From NCBI RefSeq assembly GCF_004327355.1, contig NZ_QJUM01000002.1:1-64000 (forward strand): a stretch of 64,000 nt of DNA, written 5' to 3'. Below, one piece after another: positions 37,730 through 48,170 of this stretch. The notes beneath the pieces were generated by a model. It saw only the letters and a list, made by a program, of their open reading frames with translations. It made no database searches and had not been told where the DNA came from. How positions within the stretch are numbered: position 1 is the stretch's first letter; each line of letters starts with the position of its first letter. Both the position numbers and the translations under genes were made by a program. Origin of the DNA: Phytopseudomonas dryadis. GTDB lineage: Bacteria > Pseudomonadota > Gammaproteobacteria > Pseudomonadales > Pseudomonadaceae.

Positions 37730-38881
37730 ATGTACATTCATAAATCGGCTTTTGCCGGTTTCAGCTTCGCATTCCTGTTTGTCAGTGTTTCCGCTCACGC
37801 AGCAGAGACGCTGAAGGCCATCGGTGAAAGCGAAGGACGACTCGATATCGTCGCCTGGCCGGGCTACATCGAGCGGGGCGAAAGCGACAAAGCCTATGAC
37901 TGGGTCACCGGTTTCGAAAAGGAAACAGGGTGCAAGGTTAGCGTTAAAACAGCCGCCACATCTGATGAGATGGTCAGCCTGATGGCTAAGGGTGGATACG
38001 ATCTGGTTACTGCATCTGGCGACGCGTCGCTGCGTTTGATTGCAGGCAAACGCGTCCAACCCATCAATATCGACCTCATCGACAACTGGGCCAATGTCGA
38101 TCCGCGCCTCAAACAGGGTGACTGGTTTAACGTCGACGGCAAAGTGTACGGTACACCCTACCAGTGGGGGCCGAACCAGCTGATGTACAACACCGAGGTT
38201 TTCAAAACTGCCCCGACCTCCTGGCGCGTAGTGTTCGAAGCTCAGACTCTTCCAGATGGCAAGCCCAACAAAGGACGGGTCCAGGCCTACGACGGCCCCA
38301 TCTATCTGGCCGACGCAGCGCTCTACCTCAAAGCGACCCGGCCTGACCTGAAGATCCAGGATCCCTATGAGCTGAATGAAGAGCAATATGCTGCCGTCCT
38401 GGATCTTCTGCGCAGGCAACGCGACCTGATACACCGTTACTGGCACGACGCCACCGTGCAAATGAGCGACATGAAGAACGAAGGCGTCGTTGCCACGAGT
38501 TCATGGAGCTACATGGTCAATGGCCTGAAAGCGGAGAAGCAGCCTGTTGCGTCTGTCGTCCCGAAAGAGGGTGCGACCGGCTGGGCGGATACCACCATGC
38601 TCCACGCTGAAGCCAAGCACACCAACTGCGCCTACAAATGGATGAACTGGTCTCTTGAGAAGAAAGTCCAGGGCGACGTGGCCGCGTGGTTTGGCTCAAT
38701 CCCTGCCGTTCCGGCTGCGTGCCAAGGTAGCGAACTACTGGGGGAGCAGGGCTGCCAACTGAACGGATCGGAGAGCTTTGAAAAGATCGCGTTCTGGAAG
38801 ACGCCTCAGTCTAAAGGCGGTCAGTTCGTGCCCTATAGTCGCTGGACGCAAGACTATATCGCGATCATGGGCGGTCGCTAA
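37730..38881 (+). CDS. Periplasmic polyamine-type binding protein of an ABC importer (YdcS/PotD family)
   Basis: 383 residues. A signal peptide of about 24 residues ends at VSVSAHA-AETL. The mature protein is an extracellular solute-binding protein with LDIVAWPGYIERGESD, KAATSDEMVSLMAKGGYDLV-like core and YGTPYQWGPNQLMYN, close to YdcS-type putrescine/spermidine binders. The AGAGGGATAAGT ribosome site fits the ATG at 37730. It is the first gene of an importer operon with the ATPase and two permeases downstream. The substrate is probably a polyamine or related amine, given the aminoaldehyde-type dehydrogenase in the same operon, but this is inference. Confidence 0.88.
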   Translation: MYIHKSAFAGFSFAFLFVSVSAHAAETLKAIGESEGRLDIVAWPGYIERGESDKAYDWVTGFEKETGCKVSVKTAATSDEMVSLMAKGGYDLVTASGDASLRLIAGKRVQPINIDLIDNWANVDPRLKQGDWFNVDGKVYGTPYQWGPNQLMYNTEVFKTAPTSWRVVFEAQTLPDGKPNKGRVQAYDGPIYLADAALYLKATRPDLKIQDPYELNEEQYAAVLDLLRRQRDLIHRYWHDATVQMSDMKNEGVVATSSWSYMVNGLKAEKQPVASVVPKEGATGWADTTMLHAEAKHTNCAYKWMNWSLEKKVQGDVAAWFGSIPAVPAACQGSELLGEQGCQLNGSESFEKIAFWKTPQSKGGQFVPYSRWTQDYIAIMGGR

Positions 38882-38902
38882 CCGTCAATCCTAGTCAGCC
38901 AG

Positions 38903-38938
38903 TCTCACTGTCTCTGTCTCCCCGATTGGGCAGTGAGA
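38903..38938 (+). terminator. Hairpin between binding-protein and ATPase genes (possible attenuating terminator)
   Basis: TCTCACTG at 38903-38910 pairs with CAGTGAGA at 38931-38938. There is no T tract. Such hairpins after the binding-protein gene often lower expression of the membrane components. Confidence 0.35.
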
Positions 38939-39013
38939 TGGCGCCCCCCCCTAAGACCATGTTTTCAGGCTGAGTTGGCTTGAAGCTTAACTTTGCTCGA
39001 CTGGAGTTCAATC

Positions 39014-40039
39014 ATGACCCTGGCAGTGCAGTTTTCTAACGTTTCCCGGCAGTTCGGAGAGGTGCATGCCGTTGACCGAGTTTCAATCGACATCAGGGAC
39101 GGTGAGTTCTTTTCGATGCTCGGCCCTTCCGGATCAGGAAAAACTACCTGTTTGCGACTGATCGCAGGTTTCGAACAGCCCACCGCGGGCTCGATTCGCA
39201 TCCACGGAACCGAAGCGGCGGGACTGCCGCCTTACCTTCGCGACGTAAACACCGTATTTCAGGACTACGCGCTCTTCCCCCATATGACCGTTCGCGAAAA
39301 CGTCGCGTATGGCCTCAAGGTGAAAGGAGTCGCATCCGCCGAGCGTAAAAAGCGCGCGGAGGAAGCTTTGCAACTGGTGGCGCTGGGCGGCTATGGCGAT
39401 CGCAAGCCCGTTCAGCTTTCGGGTGGTCAACGTCAACGCGTCGCCCTTGCCCGGGCGTTGGTCAATCGTCCTCGCGTCCTGCTCCTCGACGAGCCGCTGG
39501 GTGCGCTCGATCTTAAGCTGCGCGAGCAAATGCAGGGCGAACTTAAGCGGCTGCAGCGACAGCTGAACATTACATTCATCTTCGTCACCCATGATCAGAC
39601 GGAAGCACTCTCGATGTCTGACCGCGTTGCCGTGTTCAACAACGGGCGCATAGAGCAAGTCGACAGCCCACGCGATCTCTACATGAAGCCCAAGACAGCC
39701 TTCGTTGCCGAGTTCGTGGGCACATCGAATGTGTTGCGTGGCGATATCGGCAAACGCCTCTCCGGCACCACTGCCCCATTCTCGATTCGCCCGGAGCACA
39801 TTCAGTTTTCGCGAGGGCGGGTGGGCGATGAAGAAGTGCAAGTGACGGGCATTCTGCATGACGTCCAGTATCAAGGCAGCAGCACCCGTTACGAGCTCAA
39901 GCTCGATGACACCAGCATCATCAGTGTCAGCCGCCCCAACACCGATATTCACGAGCAGTGCCTCGACGTCAGGCTGGGCGAATCACTTGCCGTCAAATGG
40001 TCGCGCCACGCCATGACGGCCCTGCAGGCCGAGGGATGA
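39014..40039 (+). CDS. ABC transporter ATPase, PotA/YdcT family
   Basis: 341 residues from the ATG at 39014, which has GGAG seven bases upstream; an upstream TTG is unlikely. Walker A is GPSGSGKTT, the Q-loop FQDYALFPHMTV, the signature LSGGQRQRVALARAL, Walker B VLLLDEPLGALD, and the H-loop FVTHDQTEAL. The C-terminal 100 residues form a TOBE-type domain (FSIRPEHIQFSRG). It powers uptake of the ligand brought by the binding protein. The end of the gene runs into a triple GGGATGAA repeat that also supplies the next start. Confidence 0.93.
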   Translation: MTLAVQFSNVSRQFGEVHAVDRVSIDIRDGEFFSMLGPSGSGKTTCLRLIAGFEQPTAGSIRIHGTEAAGLPPYLRDVNTVFQDYALFPHMTVRENVAYGLKVKGVASAERKKRAEEALQLVALGGYGDRKPVQLSGGQRQRVALARALVNRPRVLLLDEPLGALDLKLREQMQGELKRLQRQLNITFIFVTHDQTEALSMSDRVAVFNNGRIEQVDSPRDLYMKPKTAFVAEFVGTSNVLRGDIGKRLSGTTAPFSIRPEHIQFSRGRVGDEEVQVTGILHDVQYQGSSTRYELKLDDTSIISVSRPNTDIHEQCLDVRLGESLAVKWSRHAMTALQAEG

Positions 40040-40056
40040 AGGGATGAAGGGATGAA
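40033..40056 (+). repeat. Three tandem copies of GGGATGAA at a gene junction
   Basis: Perfect 8-bp units at 40033, 40041 and 40049. The first contains the ATPase stop codon (TGA 40037-40039); the third holds the ATG at 40052 of the permease, and the earlier copies place GGGA in front of it. Confidence 0.9.
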
Positions 40057-41011
40057 TGCAATGAACCAGACGATAACTGAATCGATGCCACATGGCAGTC
40101 AATCGCCATTGCGTTGTTTGTCAAACGCCCTCTATGGCCGTCCTGTCCTGTATCTCTCGATGCTCCTGATTCCCCCGCTGCTTTGGTTTGGTGGAATCTA
40201 CCTGGGGTCGCTGCTGACCCTGATCTGGCAAGGCTTCTACACCTTCGACGACTTCAGCATGACGGTCACCAACGACCTGACGCTGATGAACTTCCAAGCG
40301 CTGCTGCAACCGTCCAACTTCGACATCATCCTGCGCACAGTCGGCATGGCTGTGGTGGTATCCATCGCCAGCGCGATCATTGCCTTCCCGATCGCCTACT
40401 ACATGGCCCGCTACACCGACGGCAAGACGAAAGCATTCTTCTATATCGCGGTGATGATGCCCATGTGGGCCAGCTACATCGTCAAGGTCTATGCCTGGAC
40501 ATTGCTGCTGGCCAAGGGCGGTGTCGCCCAGTGGTTCATCGAAAGCCTGGGGCTCAGCCCGCTGCTCCAGTTCATCCTGAGCGTGCCCGGTGTCGGTGGC
40601 AGCACCCTGTCCACGTCGCACCTCGGCCGCTTCTTCGTGTTCGTCTACATCTGGCTGCCGTTCATGATCCTGCCAATCCAGGCCTCCCTGGAGCGCTTGC
40701 CACCGTCTCTTCTGCAGGCATCTTCGGATCTGGGGGCATCGCCGCGGCAGACGTTCACGCAGGTCATCCTTCCGCTGTCAGTTCCTGGTATCGCGGCCGG
40801 ATCGATCTTCACGTTCTCCCTGACGCTGGGTGATTTCATCGTTCCCCAACTCGCAGGCCCACCCGGCTACTTCATCGGCGGCATGGTGTACGCCCAGCAG
40901 GGGGCGATCGGCAACATGCCTATGGCGGCCGCTTTTACCCTGGTGCCAATCATCCTGATTGCAATCTACCTGTCCATCGTCAAACGCCTGGGGGCCTTCG
41001 ATGCACTCTGA
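40052..41011 (+). CDS. ABC transporter permease 1, PotB/YdcU family
   Basis: 319 residues; ATG at 40052 or the in-frame ATG three codons later. About six membrane segments begin with the N-terminal [21 protein letters not shown]. The EAA-type cytoplasmic loop is seen as [26 protein letters not shown] loop ([26 protein letters not shown]) is typical of PotB/YdcU proteins. It forms the inner-membrane channel with the second permease, whose gene overlaps its end by 11 bases. Confidence 0.9.
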   Translation: MNAMNQTITESMPHGSQSPLRCLSNALYGRPVLYLSMLLIPPLLWFGGIYLGSLLTLIWQGFYTFDDFSMTVTNDLTLMNFQALLQPSNFDIILRTVGMAVVVSIASAIIAFPIAYYMARYTDGKTKAFFYIAVMMPMWASYIVKVYAWTLLLAKGGVAQWFIESLGLSPLLQFILSVPGVGGSTLSTSHLGRFFVFVYIWLPFMILPIQASLERLPPSLLQASSDLGASPRQTFTQVILPLSVPGIAAGSIFTFSLTLGDFIVPQLAGPPGYFIGGMVYAQQGAIGNMPMAAAFTLVPIILIAIYLSIVKRLGAFDAL

Positions 41012-41810
41012 ACAAGCACCATGGTGCCTGAAGGCCGCTGCGTGGGGTGGTCTGGTGTTCTTGCACTTCCCCATTCTGATCATCTTCCTGTATGCGTTTA
41101 ACAACGAAGATGCCGCATTCAGCTTCCCGCCCAAAGGGTTCACCCTGAAGTGGTTCGCCATCGCCTTTGAACGCGACGATGTGCTGGAGGCGATCAAACT
41201 GTCATTGCAGATCGCCTGCATCGCAACGGTCATTGCGATGGTGCTGGGTACTCTGGCCTCTTTGGCTCTGTATCGGCGGGACTTCTTTGGCAAGAACAGC
41301 ATTTCCTTGATGCTCATCCTGCCCATTGCCCTGCCCGGCATCATCACCGGTATTGCCTTGCTGTCGGCATTCAAGACACTGGGTATAGAACCCGGCATGC
41401 TGACCATCGTCATCGGTCATGCCACGTTCTGCGTAGTGATCGTCTACAACAACGTGATTGCCCGTTTGCGCCGGACATCGAGCAGCCTGATCGAGGCATC
41501 GATGGATCTGGGGGCCGACGGCTGGCAAACCTTCCGCTACATCATTCTCCCGAACCTCGGCTCGGCTCTGCTTGCAGGCGGCATGCTCGCCTTCGCGCTG
41601 TCATTCGACGAGATCATCGTCACCACATTCACCGCTGGCCATGAGCGCACGCTACCGATCTGGCTGCTCAACCAACTCACCCGGCCGCGCGATGTCCCCG
41701 TCACCAACGTGGTGGCCATGCTGGTGATGATCGTGACCATGCTCCCAATCCTCGGTGCCTACTACCTGACCAAAAGCGGCGACAGCGTCGCAGGTAGTGG
41801 TGGCAAGTGA
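41001..41810 (+). CDS. ABC transporter permease 2, PotC/YdcV family
   Basis: 269 residues from the ATG at 41001 ([17 protein letters not shown]), overlapping the end of permease 1. Six hydrophobic segments; the EAA loop is [23 protein letters not shown] and the PotC-like [17 protein letters not shown] follows the first segment. Together with the binding protein, ATPase and permease 1 it completes a four-part importer. The aldehyde dehydrogenase follows after 29 bases, suggesting that uptake and oxidation are co-expressed. Confidence 0.9.
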   Translation: MHSEQAPWCLKAAAWGGLVFLHFPILIIFLYAFNNEDAAFSFPPKGFTLKWFAIAFERDDVLEAIKLSLQIACIATVIAMVLGTLASLALYRRDFFGKNSISLMLILPIALPGIITGIALLSAFKTLGIEPGMLTIVIGHATFCVVIVYNNVIARLRRTSSSLIEASMDLGADGWQTFRYIILPNLGSALLAGGMLAFALSFDEIIVTTFTAGHERTLPIWLLNQLTRPRDVPVTNVVAMLVMIVTMLPILGAYYLTKSGDSVAGSGGK

Positions 41811-41839
41811 GTACACATGACCCAAAGGAAGCTCTCATC

Positions 41840-43264
41840 ATGCGAACCAAGCTGCTGATCAATGGCGAACTGCGCGTTGGGCAAGGTCAGACCCTGCCCG
41901 TCTTCAACCCATCCATAGGGGAAGTGATCGCCGAAATCGCCGAGGCTACCCCGGAGCAGGTCAGCCAGGCGGTAGAAGCCGCCGATAGCGCCTTCGGTGG
42001 GTGGTCCGTCATACCGCCCAAAGACCGGTCCTTGATGCTGCTGAAGCTGGCCGATGAAATCGAGGCCAATGCTCTGGATCTGGCCAAGCTTGAATCCACC
42101 AACTGTGGCAAGCCTTTCACCGCCGCACTCAATGACGAGATACCTGCGATCGCCGACGTATTCCGCTTTTTCGCCGGTGCTTGCCGCTGTCTGAATGGAT
42201 CGTCCGCAGGCGAGTACCTGCCAGGCCACACCTCGATGATTCGTCGCGATCCAATCGGCGTCATAGGCGCCATCGCACCTTGGAACTATCCATTGATGAT
42301 GGTGGCCTGGAAGATCGCTCCAGCCCTTGCTGCAGGTAACACCGTGGTACTCAAGCCCTCGGAGCAAACGCCGCTGACTGCCCTGCGTCTCGCAGAAATC
42401 GCGAGTCGTGTTCTGCCTAAAGGCGTTCTCAACATCCTCTTCGGACGCGGTCAGACCGTAGGCCAGCCTCTGGTAACCCATCCCAAGGTGCGCATGGTTT
42501 CGTTAACCGGATCCATCGCCACAGGTTCGCGAATCATCGAAGCCACGGCCGCCTCCGTGAAGAAGATGCACATGGAGCTTGGCGGCAAGGCACCAGTATT
42601 GGTGTTCGACGATGCGGACATCGACGCAGTCGTCGAGGGGATCCGTACATTCGGCTTCTACAACGCCGGACAGGACTGCACAGCAGCCTGCCGCATCTAT
42701 GTCCAGGAAGGCGTCTATGAGGCATTCGTCGCGAAGCTCGGCGAGGCGGTTTCCTCGATTCGCATGGGGCTGCAAGACGATCCCGATACTGAGCTTGGCC
42801 CACTGATCAGCGCCGACCACCTGCAACGCGTGGCAGGCTTCGTGGAAAGGGCTGCAGCCCTTCCCCACACACGCGTAATCGCAGGCGGGGCAGCGGCTGA
42901 AGGGGCTGGTTATTTCTTCAAGCCCACAGTCATCGCCGATGCCAATCAGGATGACGAGATCGTCACGAGCGAGGTCTTTGGGCCTGTTGTCTCGGTGACC
43001 AAATTTACCGATGAGGCACAGGCGCTGGCCTGGGCTAACGACTCCAACTACGGCCTTGCATCCTCCGTGTGGACGTCGGATCTGGGCCGTGCCCACCGCC
43101 TCTCAGCTCGATTGCAGTATGGCTGCACCTGGGTCAACACCCATTTCATGCTGGTGAGCGAAATGCCCCACGGTGGGCAGAAACACTCGGGTTACGGCAA
43201 GGACATGTCCACCTATGGCTTGGAAGATTACACGGCGATTCGCCACGTGATGATCAAGCACTGA
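41840..43264 (+). CDS. Aldehyde dehydrogenase, gamma-aminobutyraldehyde dehydrogenase-like
   Basis: 474 residues; the ATG at 41840 has AAAGGAAG upstream and gives the family start [16 protein letters not shown]. It has the motif [31 protein letters not shown] for NAD binding, the catalytic Glu in MELGGKAP and the nucleophile Cys in [11 protein letters not shown], plus [13 protein letters not shown] and [20 protein letters not shown]. The last motif and the length match aminobutyraldehyde dehydrogenases (YdcW/PatD), which oxidise 4-aminobutanal from putrescine to GABA. The importer next to it fits this, but no polyamine oxidase or transaminase is present, and the molybdoenzyme downstream may supply another aldehyde. 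Confidence 0.88.
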   Translation: MRTKLLINGELRVGQGQTLPVFNPSIGEVIAEIAEATPEQVSQAVEAADSAFGGWSVIPPKDRSLMLLKLADEIEANALDLAKLESTNCGKPFTAALNDEIPAIADVFRFFAGACRCLNGSSAGEYLPGHTSMIRRDPIGVIGAIAPWNYPLMMVAWKIAPALAAGNTVVLKPSEQTPLTALRLAEIASRVLPKGVLNILFGRGQTVGQPLVTHPKVRMVSLTGSIATGSRIIEATAASVKKMHMELGGKAPVLVFDDADIDAVVEGIRTFGFYNAGQDCTAACRIYVQEGVYEAFVAKLGEAVSSIRMGLQDDPDTELGPLISADHLQRVAGFVERAAALPHTRVIAGGAAAEGAGYFFKPTVIADANQDDEIVTSEVFGPVVSVTKFTDEAQALAWANDSNYGLASSVWTSDLGRAHRLSARLQYGCTWVNTHFMLVSEMPHGGQKHSGYGKDMSTYGLEDYTAIRHVMIKH

Positions 43265-43306
43265 TGGGGCGCTGCCACCTTCGGCTTTTAGGGTGAGGTG
43301 ATGAAT

Positions 43307-46300
43307 ATGAGTACGGTAAGCCGGCCTGGATACTGCACGCTGTGCACGTCAACCTGCGGGGCCATCTACGGCATCGAAAATGACCGGATCGTCTCGATTC
43401 GTAATGATGCCGATCACCCCACCGGGGGTGCGATGTGCCTGAAAGGCAAGTCTGCATCCGAGCTGATCGACAACCCGGAACGCCTGACACACCCGATGCG
43501 GCGCACCAATCCGAAGGGCAGCAAGGATCCAGGATGGACAGCAATATCCTGGGACGCGGCACTCGATGAAATCGCCCAGCGCCTGCTTGCGATCAAGGCA
43601 GAATCGGGCGCCCATGCGGTGGCGTTCGGCATTACCACCCCCAATGGAACGCCTATAGCCGACAGCAGCGAATGGATTGAGCGATTCATCTACACCTTCG
43701 GCAGTCCTAACATCTGTTATGCCGCCGAAATCTGCAACTGGCACAAAGAAATCGCCCACAGCTTCACATATGGCTGTGGGATGCCGGCACCTGACTACAT
43801 CAACTCCGATCTGATCGTGCTCTGGGGTCACAACCCCACCAACACCTGGCTCGCCCAGGCCCACTCGATCGGTGAGGCGCGTCAAACTGGGGCGAAACTG
43901 ATCGTGGTCGACCCGAGGGATACCGCCTTGGCCCGTGAAGCAGATGTGTGGCTCAGGATACGCCCGGGAACCGACGCCGCATTGGCCATGGGGCTGGCAA
44001 ACGCTCTTCTCGAAAGCGGCGAGTACGATCAGTCTTTCGTCCGTCACTGGACAAACAGCGCCCTGCTGGTACGAGCGGATACCGGCCACATGCTTCGTGG
44101 CGCGGAAGTGGGACTGACACCCGAGAAGGCGTACATCTACTTCGATCAAACGACCCAAGGGCTTCAGCCACACCTGGCAGCACTTCCCGGAGGCTGCATG
44201 CCAAGCTCCGCTCAGCTCGATGTCGAACTGCACATCACCCTGGTATCGGGAGAGCAGATCACATGCGCCTCTGCGTTCACGCTCTATCGCCGTGCATGTC
44301 TTCCATTCGATAGTGCGAAAACAGCAGAGGCGACCTGGATCGACGCTGAGAAAATCGAGCAGGCCGCGACGCTGATCGCCTCATCGAAGCGGATCAGCCT
44401 GCACAGCTGGACAGGCGTGGAACAGCACAACAACGCGACCCAGAGCCAACGTGCGATCTCCTGCCTCTACGCGCTGACAGGATGTTTCGACGCAGAAGGT
44501 GGGAACAGGATTTTCGGCTCTCTGAAGTCCGTAACGGTCAACGACCTCTCGCTCCTCGCTGCGGAGCAACTGGAAAAATCCCTTGGTCACCGCGATCGTC
44601 CCATGGGCCCGTCGGCCAATGGCTGGGTCACCTCCCGAGAGCTCTACGAGGCGATATTGAACGCCGATCCATACAAGGTTCGTGCCCTCGTCTCATTTGG
44701 CGGAAACCTGTTGCTGGCCCAGTCCGACCGGCAAATGGCAGAGCGATCACTCGAATCACTCGAGCTTCATGTTCACTGTGACCTGTTCATGAACCCAACT
44801 GCAGAGTACGCCGACATCGTATTGCCGGTGAACACGCCCTGGGAGCACGAGGCATTGCGCATTGGTTTTGGCATCACGACCAAGGCTCAGGAGTGGGTAC
44901 AACTTCGCCAGCGGATGGTGACACCTCGGCACGCTACACGATCAGATACCGATATCGTGTTTGAGCTGGCCGCAAGAATGGGCATGCGCGAAGACTTCTT
45001 CGGTGGCGACAAGGAAACAGCCTGGAATGTGATGCTCGCCCCCCTTGGTCTCAACACAGAGCAGTTACGCAGACAACCTGCCGGGATAAGAATCCCCATC
45101 AAGCATGCAACCGAAAAGTATCGCCTGACCGGGTTCGACACACCCTCGGGATTGGTCGAGATCTACTCCGAAGCCCTTCACACAAAGGGCTACGCCGCGC
45201 TACCAGGCTTTGAGGCGGGCGATATCATCCAGCCGAGCGAGGAGTATCCCTATGTACTCTCTTCGGCCAAGAGTGGTTATTTCTGCCATAGCCAACATCG
45301 CCAAGTCTCTGGATTACGGAAAAAATCTCGCAATCCCTCCCTGGAGCTGTCACACCAGTTGGCGGCCGAACTGCACATTGCCGATCTTGACTGGGTGGTT
45401 GTCACCACTCGCACAGGACAGGCCAGGTTCCAGGCCAAGCTGAATCCGAACCTGCATCCCAGGGTGGTGTTCGGCCAACATGGATGGTGGCAGCCATGCA
45501 CACCGCTCGGCGCCTCGGGCATGCCCGTATCAGGCCCCCAAAACAGCAACTACAACGGTCTGATTGACGCCGACGAGAAAGACCCCGTCAGCGGCTCGGT
45601 TCCGCTTAGAGCGTTCACCTGTTCACTGCGTCGGGAAGATCAAAGGCTCCGGGTGCCAAGCCGCTGGCCTGATTTCAAGGACTTCTACGTCAGTGAAATG
45701 GTCGCCGAAGCGGACGGCGTTCATCGGGTGCACATGCGCCCGCTCGATAACTCGCTGCTACCTGGCTTTGAAGCCGGGCAGCACATCACCATTCGGGTGA
45801 CGCTTCGCAGCGGAATGATCATGACCCGCGCTTACTCACTGGTGGGGATCGCAAGCGCTCAGCCCGTCGAGCAATACGTGATCTGTGTTCGCAACTCACA
45901 AGACGACGTTGACGTTCCATCGATGCCGAGCGTGTCCCACCACATCAACCGGCATTTGGCGCCAGGCGATCTGGTAGCGCTCCAGGCACCCGGCGGAAAC
46001 TTCACGATCCCGTATCAGGCCGAGAGGCCGCTTGTCTTTCATGCCGGCGGCATCGGCATCACGCCATTCATGACGGTGCTGGAGACGGCCGCCCGCGTCC
46101 GCTCCAAAACCAGGATGCTACTGATCTACGGCAACAGAAACTCTGCCGCCCACGTCTTTCGTTCACGGTTGAAACAACTCAACGCTCAGTTGCCGGGATT
46201 GGAGATCATCAACGTGTATAGCCGCCCCCTCCCCTGGGATCGGATTGGCGTCGATTTTGACTACCAAGGATACGTTGACTGCAACATGATTCCCGAAGCG

Positions 46301-46702
46301 TTCACCACTGGCCGGCCACTGCATTACCTGTGCGGTGCGGAATCTATGATGGAAACGATGACCCAGCAACTCATGGCCAGTGGCGTTCCCAAGGCTGACC
46401 TGTTCAAAGAGGCCTTCAAATCCTCGGTCGATATAAGTGCCCTTGGCGAAGGAGAGTTCGACGTTAGTTTCGCCAAGTCGAATAAAACGATTCGCTGGAC
46501 AAGCAAATGCGGGTCCTTACTGGACTTTGCAACATCGCATGGAATCCCCTTGGCCAGCGGGTGCCGTGTGGGTCAGTGCGAGAGCTGTGCAGTGACAGTC
46601 AGACACGGACACGTGCTGCACCTGCAAGGTCATCCAGATGAAGACGATGTTTGCCTGACGTGCCAGGCGATCCCCATTTCCGACATTACGCTAGACGCCT
46701 GA
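43307..46702 (+). CDS. Molybdopterin oxidoreductase fused to a ferredoxin-reductase and a 2Fe-2S ferredoxin
   Basis: 1131 residues; the ATG at 43307 is best spaced from GAGG. Residues 1-770 or so form a DMSO-reductase-family catalytic unit. A 4Fe-4S site is Cys10, Cys13, Cys17 and Cys44 (GYCTLCTSTCG, AMCLKG). Cys143 in AEICNWHKEIAHSFTYG is the likely Mo ligand, and LWGHNPTNTW and IVVDPRDT bind the pterin. From about residue 800 comes an FAD/NAD reductase module (RAYSLVGIAS, HAGGIGITPFMTVLE). The C-terminal about 85 residues are a plant-type ferredoxin (GCRVGQCESCAV, VCLTC). One polypeptide thus holds the chain NAD(P)H-FAD-2Fe2S-4Fe4S-Mo. There is no Tat signal, so it is cytoplasmic. The substrate is unknown; it sits between an aldehyde dehydrogenase and an NCS1 permease. 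Confidence 0.88.
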   Translation: MSTVSRPGYCTLCTSTCGAIYGIENDRIVSIRNDADHPTGGAMCLKGKSASELIDNPERLTHPMRRTNPKGSKDPGWTAISWDAALDEIAQRLLAIKAESGAHAVAFGITTPNGTPIADSSEWIERFIYTFGSPNICYAAEICNWHKEIAHSFTYGCGMPAPDYINSDLIVLWGHNPTNTWLAQAHSIGEARQTGAKLIVVDPRDTALAREADVWLRIRPGTDAALAMGLANALLESGEYDQSFVRHWTNSALLVRADTGHMLRGAEVGLTPEKAYIYFDQTTQGLQPHLAALPGGCMPSSAQLDVELHITLVSGEQITCASAFTLYRRACLPFDSAKTAEATWIDAEKIEQAATLIASSKRISLHSWTGVEQHNNATQSQRAISCLYALTGCFDAEGGNRIFGSLKSVTVNDLSLLAAEQLEKSLGHRDRPMGPSANGWVTSRELYEAILNADPYKVRALVSFGGNLLLAQSDRQMAERSLESLELHVHCDLFMNPTAEYADIVLPVNTPWEHEALRIGFGITTKAQEWVQLRQRMVTPRHATRSDTDIVFELAARMGMREDFFGGDKETAWNVMLAPLGLNTEQLRRQPAGIRIPIKHATEKYRLTGFDTPSGLVEIYSEALHTKGYAALPGFEAGDIIQPSEEYPYVLSSAKSGYFCHSQHRQVSGLRKKSRNPSLELSHQLAAELHIADLDWVVVTTRTGQARFQAKLNPNLHPRVVFGQHGWWQPCTPLGASGMPVSGPQNSNYNGLIDADEKDPVSGSVPLRAFTCSLRREDQRLRVPSRWPDFKDFYVSEMVAEADGVHRVHMRPLDNSLLPGFEAGQHITIRVTLRSGMIMTRAYSLVGIASAQPVEQYVICVRNSQDDVDVPSMPSVSHHINRHLAPGDLVALQAPGGNFTIPYQAERPLVFHAGGIGITPFMTVLETAARVRSKTRMLLIYGNRNSAAHVFRSRLKQLNAQLPGLEIINVYSRPLPWDRIGVDFDYQGYVDCNMIPEAFTTGRPLHYLCGAESMMETMTQQLMASGVPKADLFKEAFKSSVDISALGEGEFDVSFAKSNKTIRWTSKCGSLLDFATSHGIPLASGCRVGQCESCAVTVRHGHVLHLQGHPDEDDVCLTCQAIPISDITLDA

Positions 46703-46854
46703 CCCCGTAAACAAAGACCGATAACGGAATGAGTTGTCAGGGACTCGCTCACCCACAAGAAACAATAAACGCAACATTGATCCCAACTCTGCCACGACCG
46801 AGGCCCTGCATGCGCAGCACGTCTCAATAACTAAAACCCGCAGTGGAGATTATG

Positions 46855-48162
46855 ATGGCCGCCTTATCTCAAGCGAAGGATGAAAACACGGGCTCAGCAA
46901 ATACAAGCGTATCCCAAGAATCCAGGATGGGTAGATTTTCTCTAACGATGGCCTGGTGGGCAGTGTGCAGTGCCGTATTCTATATCGTCGTGGGCGCATC
47001 ACTCGCGATCAGCTACGGAACGATTAACGCCATCATTGGAATGATGCTTTCAGTCGTCAGCTACGGCATCATCAATGCCATCCTCAGCCGTCACGCTATT
47101 CGATCCGGAGAGTCGGTCGCCCTGTTTTCACGAAGACTGTTCGGATCCAGTGGTGCGGGGCTGGCCACGCTGATCTTCTTCACGACCGCGATATACTACG
47201 CCGTGTTTGAAGGATCGGTGATTGCGCTCGCAGTACACGAGCTGTTTCCCTCGATCACCTACACCATGGCGTCACTCATTGTCGTGCTGTACAGCGTTCC
47301 GCTTGTCCTTGGAAGCGTTCAGCGCTGGTTGGACAAATTCAACTGTGTCCTCCTGCCCATCTACCTGGGCGGTCTGTTCATCTGTATCGCGCTGTCGCTG
47401 TATGAATATGGTTATCAGCCTTCCTGGCTTACACTCGGCCCCGACGCCCCAGTGGCCAACGGGTGGTGGCACTGCTTTACCTATTACATGGGCGTATGGG
47501 TGCTCATGCTGTACACGTATGACTACGCCCGTTTCGGAAAGCCCGAAGATGCGCAGTACCACGGCCGATGGAATTTCGGCATGCCATTCTACCTGGTCAC
47601 CTTTTCACTTAATGGAGTTGCCGGCATCTACTTGGTGGCAAGTATTCCGCACCAGGGTGAGCTGAGTGAGATTTCCGTTGTAATGGCAATTCTGAAACTC
47701 ATGGGGCTTGCTGGCTTGCTTTTCGTCTGGGCGACTCAAACACGCATCAATACAGCGAACTACTACCTCGCGACTATTAACATGCAAAGCTTCTTCACCA
47801 AGTTCGGCGTGAAAATCGACTATGTCGGCTGGGCAATAATTGTCGGCGTGATCGTTTTCGGCTTGATGCTTGCCGACGTCTTCTCATACCTTCTCAAAGC
47901 ACTCGCCTACCAAGGGATATTCGTAGTGGCCTGGGTTGGAGTAGCCCTGGCTTACATAGCCGCAGACCGCCATTCTCAAGCGCTGGTCGCGTTTGATAGT
48001 AAAGGACTGACTGCTTGGTTTGGTGCGACCCTGGCGGGGCTTGTTCTCATGAGTAGCGATTGGTCATCGCTTTCGGCCCCGGCTACGGCGGTTGCCTCCT
48101 TCACCCTGCATTACCTGCTGTGCAAGCATGCTGAAGGCTCTGTTCTGGCATCGCAGCGATAG
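46855..48162 (+). CDS. NCS1-type (purine-cytosine permease family) transporter
   Basis: 435 residues, about twelve hydrophobic segments; the ATG at 46855 follows GGAG by six bases. The N-terminal part (MAWWAVCSAVFYIVVGASLAISYG) and the loop YTYDYARFGKPEDAQYHGRWN resemble CodB/PurR-type permeases of the nucleobase-cation-symport-1 family. These import nucleobases, allantoin, hydantoins or related heterocycles. It follows the molybdoenzyme by 152 bases in the same direction and may import that enzyme's substrate. A strong hairpin follows it, ending the unit. Confidence 0.82.
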   Translation: MAALSQAKDENTGSANTSVSQESRMGRFSLTMAWWAVCSAVFYIVVGASLAISYGTINAIIGMMLSVVSYGIINAILSRHAIRSGESVALFSRRLFGSSGAGLATLIFFTTAIYYAVFEGSVIALAVHELFPSITYTMASLIVVLYSVPLVLGSVQRWLDKFNCVLLPIYLGGLFICIALSLYEYGYQPSWLTLGPDAPVANGWWHCFTYYMGVWVLMLYTYDYARFGKPEDAQYHGRWNFGMPFYLVTFSLNGVAGIYLVASIPHQGELSEISVVMAILKLMGLAGLLFVWATQTRINTANYYLATINMQSFFTKFGVKIDYVGWAIIVGVIVFGLMLADVFSYLLKALAYQGIFVVAWVGVALAYIAADRHSQALVAFDSKGLTAWFGATLAGLVLMSSDWSSLSAPATAVASFTLHYLLCKHAEGSVLASQR

Positions 48163-48170
48163 ACAAAAGC

